Shown in pieces: positions 7,052 to 16,247 of a stretch of DNA of 25,592 nt. Positions within the stretch are counted from its first letter, which is position 1, and the number at the start of each line of letters is the position of its first letter. Source of the stretch: Methanomassiliicoccales archaeon UBA280 (GTDB taxonomy: Archaea; Thermoplasmatota; Thermoplasmata; SG8-5). The DNA lies in assembly GCA_002499085.1 (NCBI GenBank), contig DAKD01000029.1, positions 1 through 25,592 on the forward strand, in the 5' to 3' direction. The translations under genes were made by a program, and so were the position numbers. A model generated the notes under the pieces. It was not told where the DNA came from. It was given only the letters and a program-made list of their open reading frames with translations, and made no database searches.

Positions 7052-10000
7052 TTGGGAAGCGTGATAACAAGGCAGATAATCATCCTCATAGCATTCACAC
7101 TGGCAATAAGCACGATGGCTCCCCAATTTTCATCCACAATTCTATCTAATCCGCCCGATATACTCACTGAAGCCCGGGCCGGATATTACATCAACGGCTC
7201 CGTTTATCTCTACAACGGGAACGGCGCAGGTGTGTACCAGCCGCTTGTTTCCGGGTCCGGGACCATGGTGTACGTCAGGTGGTTCGATACAGGCATGGGC
7301 TCGAACAGGACGGTAACAACGGCCACCAATGCGATTGGTCAGTTCAGCGCCGAGATATCTAATTTCACTGACGGCTCGATAGTCGAGCTGAAAGCCCAGT
7401 TCGGTGCGCCGTACTCCAACTGGGGTTATAATTACACCATGATCGACGAAATCATGCACCCCTCCGGGATGACCCAGGACATTGTCTGTGGCGTGCCGTA
7501 CGAGGTTGTGTACAACCCGATACCGCCGGCGACTGTGATAGCCGGTACTGCATGCGTTGTATCCTATCAGTTCCTTGACAGGGACGGTGCCGTCTGCCAG
7601 GGATATTACACATTCAACGATGGAAATATGAATTTTCATTCTAATGACCCGCTGTTTCAGAATGATTGGAACCATCCATTGCGCTTTGACGGCATAGGCG
7701 GGAGCGTGACGGACGGTTATTATTCAGGGTCTGTAGTATTTTTCTCTGCCGGGGAGAATTATCTCAACATTTCGGAAGGGGGTCAGTCTGAGATGAATCC
7801 CTATCTGACACCTTGGGGGGATTTCAGCCAGAGCATCGATTTCTCATTTGTCAAAGGATGGTCCGATGACTGGGAGACATCTATTGTCTTTTGCCTTGGA
7901 GGTGCCAGAATCTGGTGGAATCTTCGGTACGGCTGGAACCTTTTAAGCCTCCCTCTGAACCCCCGCTCTTTCCAATATGGCTCCAACGGCATCTTCGACT
8001 CATTTGATGCCCTGAACCTGATATACGCATCAAACGCAGATCTCAATCTTAGAATGCTGAAACGTCTCCCCGGTGTCCAACCGACATTTGCAGTCTTCGA
8101 CTATGGCCAGCCGGAAAGTGCAGCGTTCGCGATGGATGGCGTGCATTCTTATTGGGTCTGGACGGAAGCAGCCGCCTATGTAATGTTCTATGGTCAAGAT
8201 TGGGCGGCACCGGCGAACACAATCGTTCTGAACATCGGCTGGAATGCCCTCGGTTTTCCTCATCAATATCCTTACTGGGACCAAATACCGACAGCGTCGG
8301 ACTTCACGGACGGGACCATCGACGCGGACCTGGATATTGCCGGGAGCAATCAAAAAATAATTGCCAGCCAGTGGAATGCTGTAACGCAGAAATTCATCAG
8401 CTATGTCGTGACAGACTCTTTCCCTGGTATTCAAAGCAAGAATTGGCAGTGGGACTTCTCCGAGTTCAGTTTCCCGGGAAACGGGCTCATGCTGTGGACC
8501 GACGAGGCAGACCAGATAACATTCCCCATGACCTTCTCCGAGGCGCCAGGCAACGGCATATGCTCTGGCCAGACTCAGCCGCCCGAACCTCTCGCCATTG
8601 AAGAACAGAAAGCCATCAGAGCCACCTCCAGGGACGTGCCGCCGGGAGACCCGTACCCAGTCTATGGCTATATTATAGACAATTATATGTGCGGACCCGG
8701 CTACGACGTGCATGTGGAATGGACCGACCAGAGCGGGTCTGTTATTCCTGCCACGCCGCTTCACGAAGCAACAAACAACTACGGGCAGTATTCCGCGGAC
8801 CTTTACAACCATGTCGGCGGCTCGGTTGTGTGGGAGAATGCGACCAAGACAGGGTTTTCAGGCCACAATTCGACTGTTGTGAACATGACGGAGAACGCAG
8901 GCAAGAGGGTTGACATCTGGAACGACGCCACCGCAATGTCGCTGACAAAAGTCGGACCTGCAAGCGTCAATCCCGGAGACAACATGGTTTATACCCTCAG
9001 CTACCAGAATATAGGCCAGAGCACAGCTTACAATGTGGTGATAACAGACATTTATCCGGCCGGAGTGAGTTTCGTTTCCTCTGTTCCAGCGCCTTCTGCG
9101 GGCAACAACGTGTGGAACCTGGGTTCTATACCTGCAGGCGGGAGCGGGATGATAACAATCACAGTGGCTGTAAGCCCTCTGGCATCCAGGGCATTGGTCA
9201 ACAATGCCAGCCTTACATTCAAAAACATAGTGGCAGTGCCGCAACCCCCTGTCAACGATTCCTGCACCACTGTCGTTTTCTCAGATCCATTTATGACTAT
9301 TTCCAAAACAGGGCCGGCCACTGCAAATCCTGGGCAGTCTATCACATACACAATTACTTGTGAAAATCTCGGGACAGACATGGCATATAACGTCGTTATA
9401 ACCGACATGCTGCCAACTGGCGTAACTTTTATTTCAGCTGTCCCGCTGCCCACTTCAATTCTGGGCCAAGTTATAACCTGGGATATCGGCACAATCCCGG
9501 TGGCCAGCACCTACATGATTCAGCTAACTGTCCAGGTCGAAGGGCCAACAGGCTCGCTGGTGAACTATGTCGAATTGACATATGAGGACAGCGGAGGCAA
9601 CCCCCAACCCACGGTGAACGATACATGTGTCACGATGATAATCAACCCGCTCATGATGATTACCAAGTCAGGCCCCGCCACAGCCTCGCCCGGAGATACT
9701 ATCGCCTACTGGCTCAATTACACAAACAATGGGACTGACTGGGCCTACAATGTCTGGATAAACGAGACTTATCCTGTGGGTGTGACATTCATCTCCGCGA
9801 TACCGGTGCCTTCGATAGGGGACAATGTCTGGTTCATCGGGGCGGTCGCCCCCGGAGCATCGGGCAGCATCATGATTGCCGTCCAGGTGAATGCAGGAGC
9901 GACCGGCAATATAACAAACTTTGCGCAGCTGGACTATTGGAACAGCGCGATGCCTTTGCCTCCGGTCACTGCCTCATGCGTGACTTCGATAAATCCGTCA

Positions 10001-12223
10001 ACAGGGCCGGTCCACAACCTCGATACAGACGAATATTTCAATGCAATCCAGGCAGCAATAGACGACCCTGATACGTTGAACGGGCACACAATAGAAGTGA
10101 GCGCCGGCACATATTACGAGCATGTGCTTGTGAACAAGATGTTGACTATCAAGGGAGCTGGCCAGAATGTTTGTACGATGGATGGTAGCGGAATTGGTAA
10201 CGTTGTTTATATCTCGGCAAATTGGGTAAACATCACGGGATTTACAATTACAAATAGTGGAAGTGACCCCTTCTACGCAGGAATTGAGTTGGACAGCGTC
10301 CAGGATTGCTGCATAGAAGACAGCAATATCAGCGGCAATGGCTACAGTGGAATCTTCCTCTACTATTCCAACCACAATAATTTATCAAATAACATTGTAT
10401 CCTCAAACAACGGTAGTGGTTACAATCTTTACGCCTCCAGTAGCAACATCATCACCGACAACTCTGTATCGAACAACCATGAGGGTATCTACCTCTGGAC
10501 ATCCAACAGTAATGTCGTCACAAACAATATCGTAAATTTGAACAAAGGTATTGGTTTCAATATTAGATACTCTAGTATCAACACCATCACCAATAACACC
10601 ATATACTCGAATAACGGAATTGGCATCCTCCTCTTCTCTTCCAGTAGCAATATTATCACCAACAACACCATCTCGTACAATGGCTTTGGCATATTCATCT
10701 CTTCTTCCAATAGTAATACATTTACTAACAACAAGATGATTGATAACGGATTTTATTTTTGGGGTCAAACAACTTCAAATTGGGACTCTCACTCCATAGA
10801 TACTTCAAACACTGTAAACGGCAAACCAGTTTACTATTGGAAGAACCAAAACGGGGGTACAATACCCCTTTATGCAGGGCAGATTATTCTAGCTAATTCC
10901 ATAAATGTGATTGTTGAGAATCAATTTTTCATCGAAGAAGGCAGCGATATCATCCTTGGCTTTTCCAGTAGCAATACAATCGTTAATAATACAGTCAATC
11001 CGCACGATGACAATGGTATTTTTCTCTACCTCTCAAATGGCAACACAATTGTGGACAATGCCTTCTCAAACAATGGCCATGGCATACACCTCTGGAGTTC
11101 CGATAGTAACATACTCAGAAACAACAATGTTCTGAACAACACGTATGGCATTTACATTGAGTTTGGTAGTAATAATAACCTCATCTATCATAATAACATA
11201 AAAAATAATATCCTCCAGGCATATGACGATACTAGTACAAACACCTGGGATAATGGCTACCCTTCAGGCGGCAATTATTGGTCAGATTACATGGGCTCAG
11301 ACGTATTCTCAGGATCCGGACAGAACGAGACAGGAAGTGATGGAATTGGCGATACACCTTATATTATTGACGTGAACTCCCAGGACAACTACCCGTTGAT
11401 GGAATCCTGGGTAACGCCAGATGGCCAGCCGCCAAATCACTTCAATGAATACCCCCCTATCAGCGGTTCCTCCTTTAACCTCACCCCCGTCATCTCGGTT
11501 GACGTTACTGACATTTCCGGTGTCAATGCCAGCACCATCCGGCTGTATGTCGGCGGCTTCATGATATTCTACAACCTGGCGGCAATCCCTGGCGGGTACA
11601 CGGCATCCTACTGGCACGAAGGCGGTTTCACGGAAGGCCAGGTTATACCCTGCAGGATAATTGCCAAGGATTATCTAGGAAATACACTCGATTTCACCTG
11701 GACCTTCACTGCGACCATCGGTGAATCGTTCAATATCAGCCTTCATCTGGGTTGGAACCTGCTATCATTCCCGTTAGTCCCAATCGACTCAAACATAGAG
11801 GAACTTTTCAGTTCCATCTCCGGGAACTGGGACGTCGCAAAATGGTTCGACCCGAATGATCCGACCGATCCATGGAAGACATACCGTGTGGGAGGCCCGG
11901 CTAACGATCTGACGCACATCGACAACACCATGGGATTCTGGCTGCATGTCACCAATTCCTCCCAGGACCTTGTCATCTACGGCAATGCGCCCGTCACGAC
12001 AAACATCCTGTTGAAAGCAGGCTGGAATCTGGTGAGCTATCCGTGCCAGACCGATAAGACCGTTGCAACCGCGCTCTGGGGCACCGGCGCGGACAGGGTG
12101 GAGGCCTATGACGGCTCAAGCCCTACATTGCTCAGGGAACTTGGACCGGGCGAATTGATGGGGTCAGGAAACGGATATTGGGTGCATGTGCCGACCGACA
12201 GCGTTTGGACAGTTTCATATTGA
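7052..12223 (+). CDS. Giant exported surface protein: paired-GWN domains, three DUF11 repeats, NosD-like beta-helix
   Basis: 1723 residues. The TTG at 7052 is preferred because GGTGA (7041-7045) sits six bases upstream; a GTG at 7061 is the alternative. A signal peptide (core IIILIAFTLAIS) is followed by an all-beta region. Then come a first paired-GWN segment (about 7918-8540; GWNLLSLPL and GWNALGFP), a short Ig-like part, and three DUF11 repeats (about 8938-9270, 9294-9630 and 9654-9985; each starts with a KxGPA(S/T)xxPGD/Q motif). A NosD/parallel beta-helix domain (about 10015-11400) has Asn-rich coils of 22-23 residues and a GKPVYYWKNQNGGT block. An Ig-like segment (about 11440-11730) and the C-terminal paired-GWN domain (about 11740-12223) complete it. 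No transmembrane anchor or PGF-CTERM tail is visible. Probably a cell-surface adhesin, S-layer-associated or sugar-binding protein; no activity is shown. Confidence 0.9.
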   Translation: MGSVITRQIIILIAFTLAISTMAPQFSSTILSNPPDILTEARAGYYINGSVYLYNGNGAGVYQPLVSGSGTMVYVRWFDTGMGSNRTVTTATNAIGQFSAEISNFTDGSIVELKAQFGAPYSNWGYNYTMIDEIMHPSGMTQDIVCGVPYEVVYNPIPPATVIAGTACVVSYQFLDRDGAVCQGYYTFNDGNMNFHSNDPLFQNDWNHPLRFDGIGGSVTDGYYSGSVVFFSAGENYLNISEGGQSEMNPYLTPWGDFSQSIDFSFVKGWSDDWETSIVFCLGGARIWWNLRYGWNLLSLPLNPRSFQYGSNGIFDSFDALNLIYASNADLNLRMLKRLPGVQPTFAVFDYGQPESAAFAMDGVHSYWVWTEAAAYVMFYGQDWAAPANTIVLNIGWNALGFPHQYPYWDQIPTASDFTDGTIDADLDIAGSNQKIIASQWNAVTQKFISYVVTDSFPGIQSKNWQWDFSEFSFPGNGLMLWTDEADQITFPMTFSEAPGNGICSGQTQPPEPLAIEEQKAIRATSRDVPPGDPYPVYGYIIDNYMCGPGYDVHVEWTDQSGSVIPATPLHEATNNYGQYSADLYNHVGGSVVWENATKTGFSGHNSTVVNMTENAGKRVDIWNDATAMSLTKVGPASVNPGDNMVYTLSYQNIGQSTAYNVVITDIYPAGVSFVSSVPAPSAGNNVWNLGSIPAGGSGMITITVAVSPLASRALVNNASLTFKNIVAVPQPPVNDSCTTVVFSDPFMTISKTGPATANPGQSITYTITCENLGTDMAYNVVITDMLPTGVTFISAVPLPTSILGQVITWDIGTIPVASTYMIQLTVQVEGPTGSLVNYVELTYEDSGGNPQPTVNDTCVTMIINPLMMITKSGPATASPGDTIAYWLNYTNNGTDWAYNVWINETYPVGVTFISAIPVPSIGDNVWFIGAVAPGASGSIMIAVQVNAGATGNITNFAQLDYWNSAMPLPPVTASCVTSINPSTGPVHNLDTDEYFNAIQAAIDDPDTLNGHTIEVSAGTYYEHVLVNKMLTIKGAGQNVCTMDGSGIGNVVYISANWVNITGFTITNSGSDPFYAGIELDSVQDCCIEDSNISGNGYSGIFLYYSNHNNLSNNIVSSNNGSGYNLYASSSNIITDNSVSNNHEGIYLWTSNSNVVTNNIVNLNKGIGFNIRYSSINTITNNTIYSNNGIGILLFSSSSNIITNNTISYNGFGIFISSSNSNTFTNNKMIDNGFYFWGQTTSNWDSHSIDTSNTVNGKPVYYWKNQNGGTIPLYAGQIILANSINVIVENQFFIEEGSDIILGFSSSNTIVNNTVNPHDDNGIFLYLSNGNTIVDNAFSNNGHGIHLWSSDSNILRNNNVLNNTYGIYIEFGSNNNLIYHNNIKNNILQAYDDTSTNTWDNGYPSGGNYWSDYMGSDVFSGSGQNETGSDGIGDTPYIIDVNSQDNYPLMESWVTPDGQPPNHFNEYPPISGSSFNLTPVISVDVTDISGVNASTIRLYVGGFMIFYNLAAIPGGYTASYWHEGGFTEGQVIPCRIIAKDYLGNTLDFTWTFTATIGESFNISLHLGWNLLSFPLVPIDSNIEELFSSISGNWDVAKWFDPNDPTDPWKTYRVGGPANDLTHIDNTMGFWLHVTNSSQDLVIYGNAPVTTNILLKAGWNLVSYPCQTDKTVATALWGTGADRVEAYDGSSPTLLRELGPGELMGSGNGYWVHVPTDSVWTVSY
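10381..11220 (+). repeat. Beta-helix repeat tract, AT-rich
   Basis: Within the surface-protein gene, successive 66-69-base units encode 22-23-residue coils, such as NVVTNNIVNLNKGIGF, NTITNNTIYSNNGIGI and NIITNNTISYNGFGIF. Asn ladders mark a right-handed parallel beta-helix (PbH1 type). The DNA is clearly richer in A and T than the flanking parts of the same gene, partly from Asn, Ile and Ser codons. Confidence 0.8.
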
Positions 12224-12270
12224 GTCTGAAATAAGAATCGCGGTGCACACCCCGGTTATCTGCAGGAAAC

Positions 12271-12277
12271 GTTTATA
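12271..12277 (+). promoter_or_regulatory. TATA box of the second surface-protein gene
   Basis: GTTTATA, preceded by GGAAAC, lies about 40 bases before the ATG at 12313. Transcription would begin near 12298, and GAGGAGA (12302-12308) is the ribosome site. The gene thus has its own promoter despite following the larger surface-protein gene by only about 90 bases. Confidence 0.6.
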
Positions 12278-12312
12278 TCCGGTGTGCAGCCTATTAATCC
12301 CGAGGAGAGTCA

Positions 12313-14568
12313 ATGTCCGATTGTTCCGGGAAAAGGTATCTGTGCGCCGTGATTATAGGTGTTTCCATGTTGGCCAGTCTGGTCCCGGTGGCGGGTTCCC
12401 CGGCCGATTTCATCGCTCAGGACGGCAACGCCCTGGAACCGAGCCTGTACTGGATAGGCGTCAACGATACGGCGTATAACTCCGGGATGGACCAGATGCT
12501 GGACGTGGATTCGGATTATTACTTCACGCTGGAGGCGAATTACAGCCTGGGATGGTCCAACTGCGAGATCGTCGTTCAAGCCTGGCACGATGCCGGATTT
12601 GCAGGCGCCGGAGGCTCCGCGTATCCTGCCGAGGACGACGCGCACCGCAACCTGGCCTTCACTATCCTTTGCAATGTCGGCATGGGCAACGCGGCCGTGA
12701 CCTACCCTGCCTCCCCGGTCCTGGAAGTAACAACCGATCCGCCCTATGACACGGTAACGTGGTCCCACCCGACGGACCCGGCCCAGGACATCCACCGGAT
12801 CGCGATACCCGTATGGCTCGGCTCCCAGATAAGGGAGGCCTCGTACGGGGGGACTGCTCCCATCGGCTCGGATTTTAGCCATGACCCATTCATCGCGCTG
12901 AACAATGCGGACAGCTGGGACTTCAGCATAACTGTCAGGGATGTCTTATCTCCCTCGCAATCGAACACGAGTTATGGGGAGTTCGGAGCCAATCCTTACC
13001 TGAATATGGCTGTTGTTGGAAATCCAACCTGCCTTGCTCTGCCCGGAATGGTCGGCACGCTAGCTTATCCCTGGAGCAACATTGTGTATTCAGCGAACAG
13101 CCTATACTGGGTCAATGTATCAATTTCCGACCTGCTCCTAAACGATGACCCTTATTCCTGGCAATGGATTCCCGCCAATAATATTGCACTCCAAAACATC
13201 CATGCGGATGCATCCACATTGAATTCTGACATCTCCGTTCCCACCTATTTCAGCGCCGCGAATACGCCTCTGCAGGTCTGGGGCCAACCCGCAAGCCCGA
13301 TGCCACCTGCCGGCAACGGCCTGGTCTCGGCAGGTCCAATGATGACGGATTACACTGACCCATCGGCCTTCACAGATTTGTATTGGTATGCGGACATACC
13401 TGCTGCAACCGTTGAAGGCGTATACTGGGGGACGATTACCATAACCATCGAAGGGGGCGGAATAACCGTCATCGACCAGAGTACCAGATTGCGTGTCTAT
13501 TCTGTGTCCCCGGAACTCTGGTGGATAGGCTTCAACGAAACCACGGGGGAACCAAGGCTTGACCAGACAGTGAACACTGACGGCTGGTACGAATTCACCT
13601 TGGAGGCAAACCATACGATGGGCTGGGACAACTGCGAAGTGATTATCGAAGCCTGGTATGACGAAGGCCAGATTGGAGGGATGTCCCAATACCCGATTGA
13701 GAATGTGGCCAACGAGAACAGAGCGTTCAGGATTTCGTACACTCCATACAATGGGCTGTGCCAGGTCATTTACCCGATAGGGCCGCAGGTCCAAGTAGGC
13801 ACCGTTACCGACACTGAGTTGTGGGACTATTACTATGATCCAATGCAATTGCATCACCGGGTCGAGATACCGGTCTGGCTCGGCTCAAGCCTTGTGGCTG
13901 CCGACGGAGACGGTTTCATCAACGGCTGGCCTCCGTACTTTCATCCAGACCCCTGGTTGGCACTCAACGACCCAAACAGCTGGGACTTCCGTGTCACTGT
14001 CAGAGACATCTATTATCCGACTGCATTCAACAGCAGTTATGGCGAGTTCGGCCTGGACAACCGGACAGCATCGTTCGATATTCCGCTGCGAACAGGCTGG
14101 AACCTTGTGTCGCTGCCTCTGGAGCTGAACAACCACGATGTCTCGGAGGTATTAACTTCCATCGCGGGAAAATGGTCGGTTGTGAAATACTTCGATTCCC
14201 AGGACAAGGCAGACCCCTGGAAGACCTGCAGGCCGGGCAGTTCTGCCAATGACCTGCCATTAATCGACAACAGCATGGGTTTATGGATCAACGTGCTCGA
14301 GAACTGCACGCTGACTGTTTACGGGCAAATCCCGGATTCAACAGCCATAACCCTGAAGGCCGGCTGGAATTTGGTGGGTTATCCGACTCTGAACCACAAC
14401 ACCACCGTGGAGATTGCGCTCTCGGGGACGAATGCCGACATAGTGGAGGCATTCGACCCGGCCTCGCCCAACTTGATTGCCGAGGTCGGCCCGGCATACG
14501 CGATGAAGCCGGGAGAGGGATACTGGGTGCACGTTCCGGCTGATACTGTCTGGGCCATCAATTGGTAA
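12313..14568 (+). CDS. Exported surface protein with duplicated domain and C-terminal paired-GWN domain
   Basis: 751 residues. The signal peptide has core YLCAVIIGVSMLASLVPVAG. Two homologous domains of about 180 residues follow: the first from LYWIGVND (about residue 44) to SYGEFG (about 224), the second from LWWIGFNE (about 402) to SYGEFG (about 580). Both contain FTLEAN(Y/H)(S/T)(L/M)GW(S/D)NCE, a basic IPVWLGS motif and SWDF(S/R)(I/V)TVRD. Between them is an Ig-like segment of about 170 residues. The last 160 residues are the paired-GWN domain (GWNLVSLPL, GWNLVGYP, final GYWVHVPADTVW), clearly homologous to the C-terminus of the preceding gene product. No anchor helix. I do not recognise the duplicated domain. 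The neighbouring position and shared tail suggest the two proteins are displayed in the same way. Confidence 0.88.
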   Translation: MSDCSGKRYLCAVIIGVSMLASLVPVAGSPADFIAQDGNALEPSLYWIGVNDTAYNSGMDQMLDVDSDYYFTLEANYSLGWSNCEIVVQAWHDAGFAGAGGSAYPAEDDAHRNLAFTILCNVGMGNAAVTYPASPVLEVTTDPPYDTVTWSHPTDPAQDIHRIAIPVWLGSQIREASYGGTAPIGSDFSHDPFIALNNADSWDFSITVRDVLSPSQSNTSYGEFGANPYLNMAVVGNPTCLALPGMVGTLAYPWSNIVYSANSLYWVNVSISDLLLNDDPYSWQWIPANNIALQNIHADASTLNSDISVPTYFSAANTPLQVWGQPASPMPPAGNGLVSAGPMMTDYTDPSAFTDLYWYADIPAATVEGVYWGTITITIEGGGITVIDQSTRLRVYSVSPELWWIGFNETTGEPRLDQTVNTDGWYEFTLEANHTMGWDNCEVIIEAWYDEGQIGGMSQYPIENVANENRAFRISYTPYNGLCQVIYPIGPQVQVGTVTDTELWDYYYDPMQLHHRVEIPVWLGSSLVAADGDGFINGWPPYFHPDPWLALNDPNSWDFRVTVRDIYYPTAFNSSYGEFGLDNRTASFDIPLRTGWNLVSLPLELNNHDVSEVLTSIAGKWSVVKYFDSQDKADPWKTCRPGSSANDLPLIDNSMGLWINVLENCTLTVYGQIPDSTAITLKAGWNLVGYPTLNHNTTVEIALSGTNADIVEAFDPASPNLIAEVGPAYAMKPGEGYWVHVPADTVWAINW

Positions 14569-14596
14569 GAAAATTGACAGTCTAAAGGGAAAACCT

Positions 14597-15124
14597 CTAC
14601 TGAACCTTCCTCAGCCCGTTCTTCAGCCTGGACCCGGCCAGCTCGGCGTAAATTCCCTTGAAATGCGTCCATTGCTTCTTGTAATCATCTGTGACCTGGG
14701 CCACGGGCTTAGCGGGAATCCCGACCACGATCTGCCCGGGCTCGATGATTGACTTGTTCTTGACTACCGCGCCTTCGCCGACCACTGCCCAGACCCCAAT
14801 CTTCGCGTAGTCCGAGACTATAGCGCCCATGCCTATCACGCAGAAATCCTCCAGCGTGCAGTTGTGGATGACAGCGGCATGGCCGATTGTTACATCGTTT
14901 CCGATTTTCAGGATTTCCCCGGGTCTGGCGTGGAGCGTGCAGTTCTCCTCTATGGCAGTCCGGTCGCCGATGACTATCTGGCCGTAATCCCCCCGGATGA
15001 CGGCGCCCGGGCCGACATAGCATTCCTCGCCCACCGTCACGTTCCCGATTATCGTGGCCTCTGGATAGACGAAGCTGTTCTTTCCGATGAGTGGCTTTTT
15101 TCCCTCGAACTCGTAGACGGTCAT
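14597..15124 (-). CDS. Gamma-carbonic anhydrase-like hexapeptide-repeat protein
   Basis: 175 residues folding as a left-handed beta-helix: hexapeptide turns run from about residue 12 (IGKNSFVYPEATIIGNVTVG) to about 145. The features of gamma-class carbonic anhydrases are present: RGDYG (Arg of the active site), HARPG, and GHAAVIHNC, giving the three histidines that bind the metal between subunits of the trimer. The C-terminal helix starts near YKKQWTHFKGIY. The family (Cam/YrdA/PaaY) reversibly hydrates CO2 or has related, often untested roles. The ATG at 15124 has GAGGT overlapping the purM stop and lies eight bases after purM; an upstream in-frame start at 15172 would overlap purM. Co-transcription with purM is likely. 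CO2 supply to biosynthesis is conceivable but inferred. Confidence 0.85.
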   Translation of the reverse strand: MTVYEFEGKKPLIGKNSFVYPEATIIGNVTVGEECYVGPGAVIRGDYGQIVIGDRTAIEENCTLHARPGEILKIGNDVTIGHAAVIHNCTLEDFCVIGMGAIVSDYAKIGVWAVVGEGAVVKNKSIIEPGQIVVGIPAKPVAQVTDDYKKQWTHFKGIYAELAGSRLKNGLRKVQ

Positions 15125-15132
15125 GGAAAACC

Positions 15133-16155
15133 TCAGTATTTGTGATACTCGACCCCTGCCTCGGAGTTGCACACGCCATGTCCATCGTAGACCCGGCCAA
15201 CCTCCCTGGCCTCGAGTGTTTTATTGAGAATCGCCAGGGTCTTCTTCACCTGCTTCTCGGGCAGGACGATGGCCATTCCCATGCCCATGTTGAATGTCTG
15301 GTACATCTCCTCGTCCGAGATATCGCCCATCTCCTGCAGGATTCTGAAGATTGGCTGCGGCTCGAGCGGCTTCTCTATCCTGAACTCCCTGTCCGGGTGC
15401 AGCCTTATGAGGTTGCGCAATCCGCCCCCGGTGATGTGGGCCATGCCGTGGACCTCGCAGTGACGCACCACGGCCAGTATCTCCCTCACATACATCTTTG
15501 TGGGCTCCAGCAGCTCCAGGCCCACCGGCCTGTTGAGCCGGACGAATTTCTCGCCATAGGGGATGTCGTTCTTCTCGAGGGCCTTCCTGGCCAGTGTTAG
15601 GCCGTTTGAATGGATTCCCGAGCTCCGCACCCCGATTATAACGTCGCCGACAGCGCATTTCCGGCCCGAGATGAGTTTACTCTTCTTCACCCAGCCCATG
15701 CAGGTTCCGGCCAGGTCGAAGCCGTTCACCATCTCTGTAAGCACTGCAAATTCCCCGCCGACGAGGGATACATTTGCCTGCTCGGCGCCAATCTGCAGGC
15801 CGATGCCTATCTGCTTGGCCAGTTCGTTGTCCGGCTTGTCTATCGCAATGTAATCCACGAAGGCCAGCGGCTCGGCGCCGACGCATATCAGGTCATTCGC
15901 GTTCATGGCCACGCAGTCGATTCCGATGGTGTCCCACTTGCGCATGGCATTGGCCACAAGGATCTTGGTGCCCACGCCGTCCGTGCACAAGCCCAGCGCA
16001 TATGACCCGAATTCTATGAATCCGGCATAGCCGCCCGGCATCTCAACCCTCTTTCCGACGCCCTGCCTGGTGAACCCCAGGACCTTGACAAGGTTGTCGA
16101 TTGCCTCGGATTTCTTGTCTATGTCAACGCCCGCCTCGGCGTATGTCAGTTTCAT
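15133..16155 (-). CDS. purM: Phosphoribosylformylglycinamidine cyclo-ligase (AIR synthetase)
   Basis: 340 residues, full length. It converts FGAM and ATP to aminoimidazole ribotide (AIR) in purine synthesis in the cytoplasm. Family signatures are visible: TYAEAGVDIDKK at the start, CTDGVGTK near residue 58, IDCVAMNANDLICVGAEPL near 79, LVGGEFAVL near 131, GVRSSGIHSNGLTLAR near 175, HITGGGLRNL near 241 and FNMGMGM near 290. The ATG at 16155 is preceded at about 33 bases by a TATA-like GATTTAAG on the minus strand. It is divergent from pyrB across a 92-base gap, so purine and pyrimidine genes share one control region. Confidence 0.95.
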   Translation of the reverse strand: MKLTYAEAGVDIDKKSEAIDNLVKVLGFTRQGVGKRVEMPGGYAGFIEFGSYALGLCTDGVGTKILVANAMRKWDTIGIDCVAMNANDLICVGAEPLAFVDYIAIDKPDNELAKQIGIGLQIGAEQANVSLVGGEFAVLTEMVNGFDLAGTCMGWVKKSKLISGRKCAVGDVIIGVRSSGIHSNGLTLARKALEKNDIPYGEKFVRLNRPVGLELLEPTKMYVREILAVVRHCEVHGMAHITGGGLRNLIRLHPDREFRIEKPLEPQPIFRILQEMGDISDEEMYQTFNMGMGMAIVLPEKQVKKTLAILNKTLEAREVGRVYDGHGVCNSEAGVEYHKY

Positions 16156-16184
16156 TGTCTCACGCCGGGCAATATGCCGCCAAC

Positions 16185-16217
16185 CTTAAATCTTTTTCTT
16201 ACGGTTAAACTTATAAT
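16185..16217. promoter_or_regulatory. Divergent promoters of purM and pyrB
   Basis: On the minus strand GATTTAAG (complement of 16185-16192) is placed for a purM leader of only about seven bases. On the plus strand CTTATAAT (16210-16217) lies about 34 bases before the pyrB ATG, again giving a very short leader. The two TATA elements are about 25 bases apart, so polymerase binding in the two directions may compete. Confidence 0.5.
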
Positions 16218-16247
16218 CTATCGGCTGTATGCAGTCTCCCGGTTAGC

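Noticed and set aside
10381..11220. Regular spaced repeats that could be mistaken for a CRISPR array
   Set aside because: The units lie in frame within one long gene and encode Asn-rich beta-helix coils; they vary in sequence and lack spacers.
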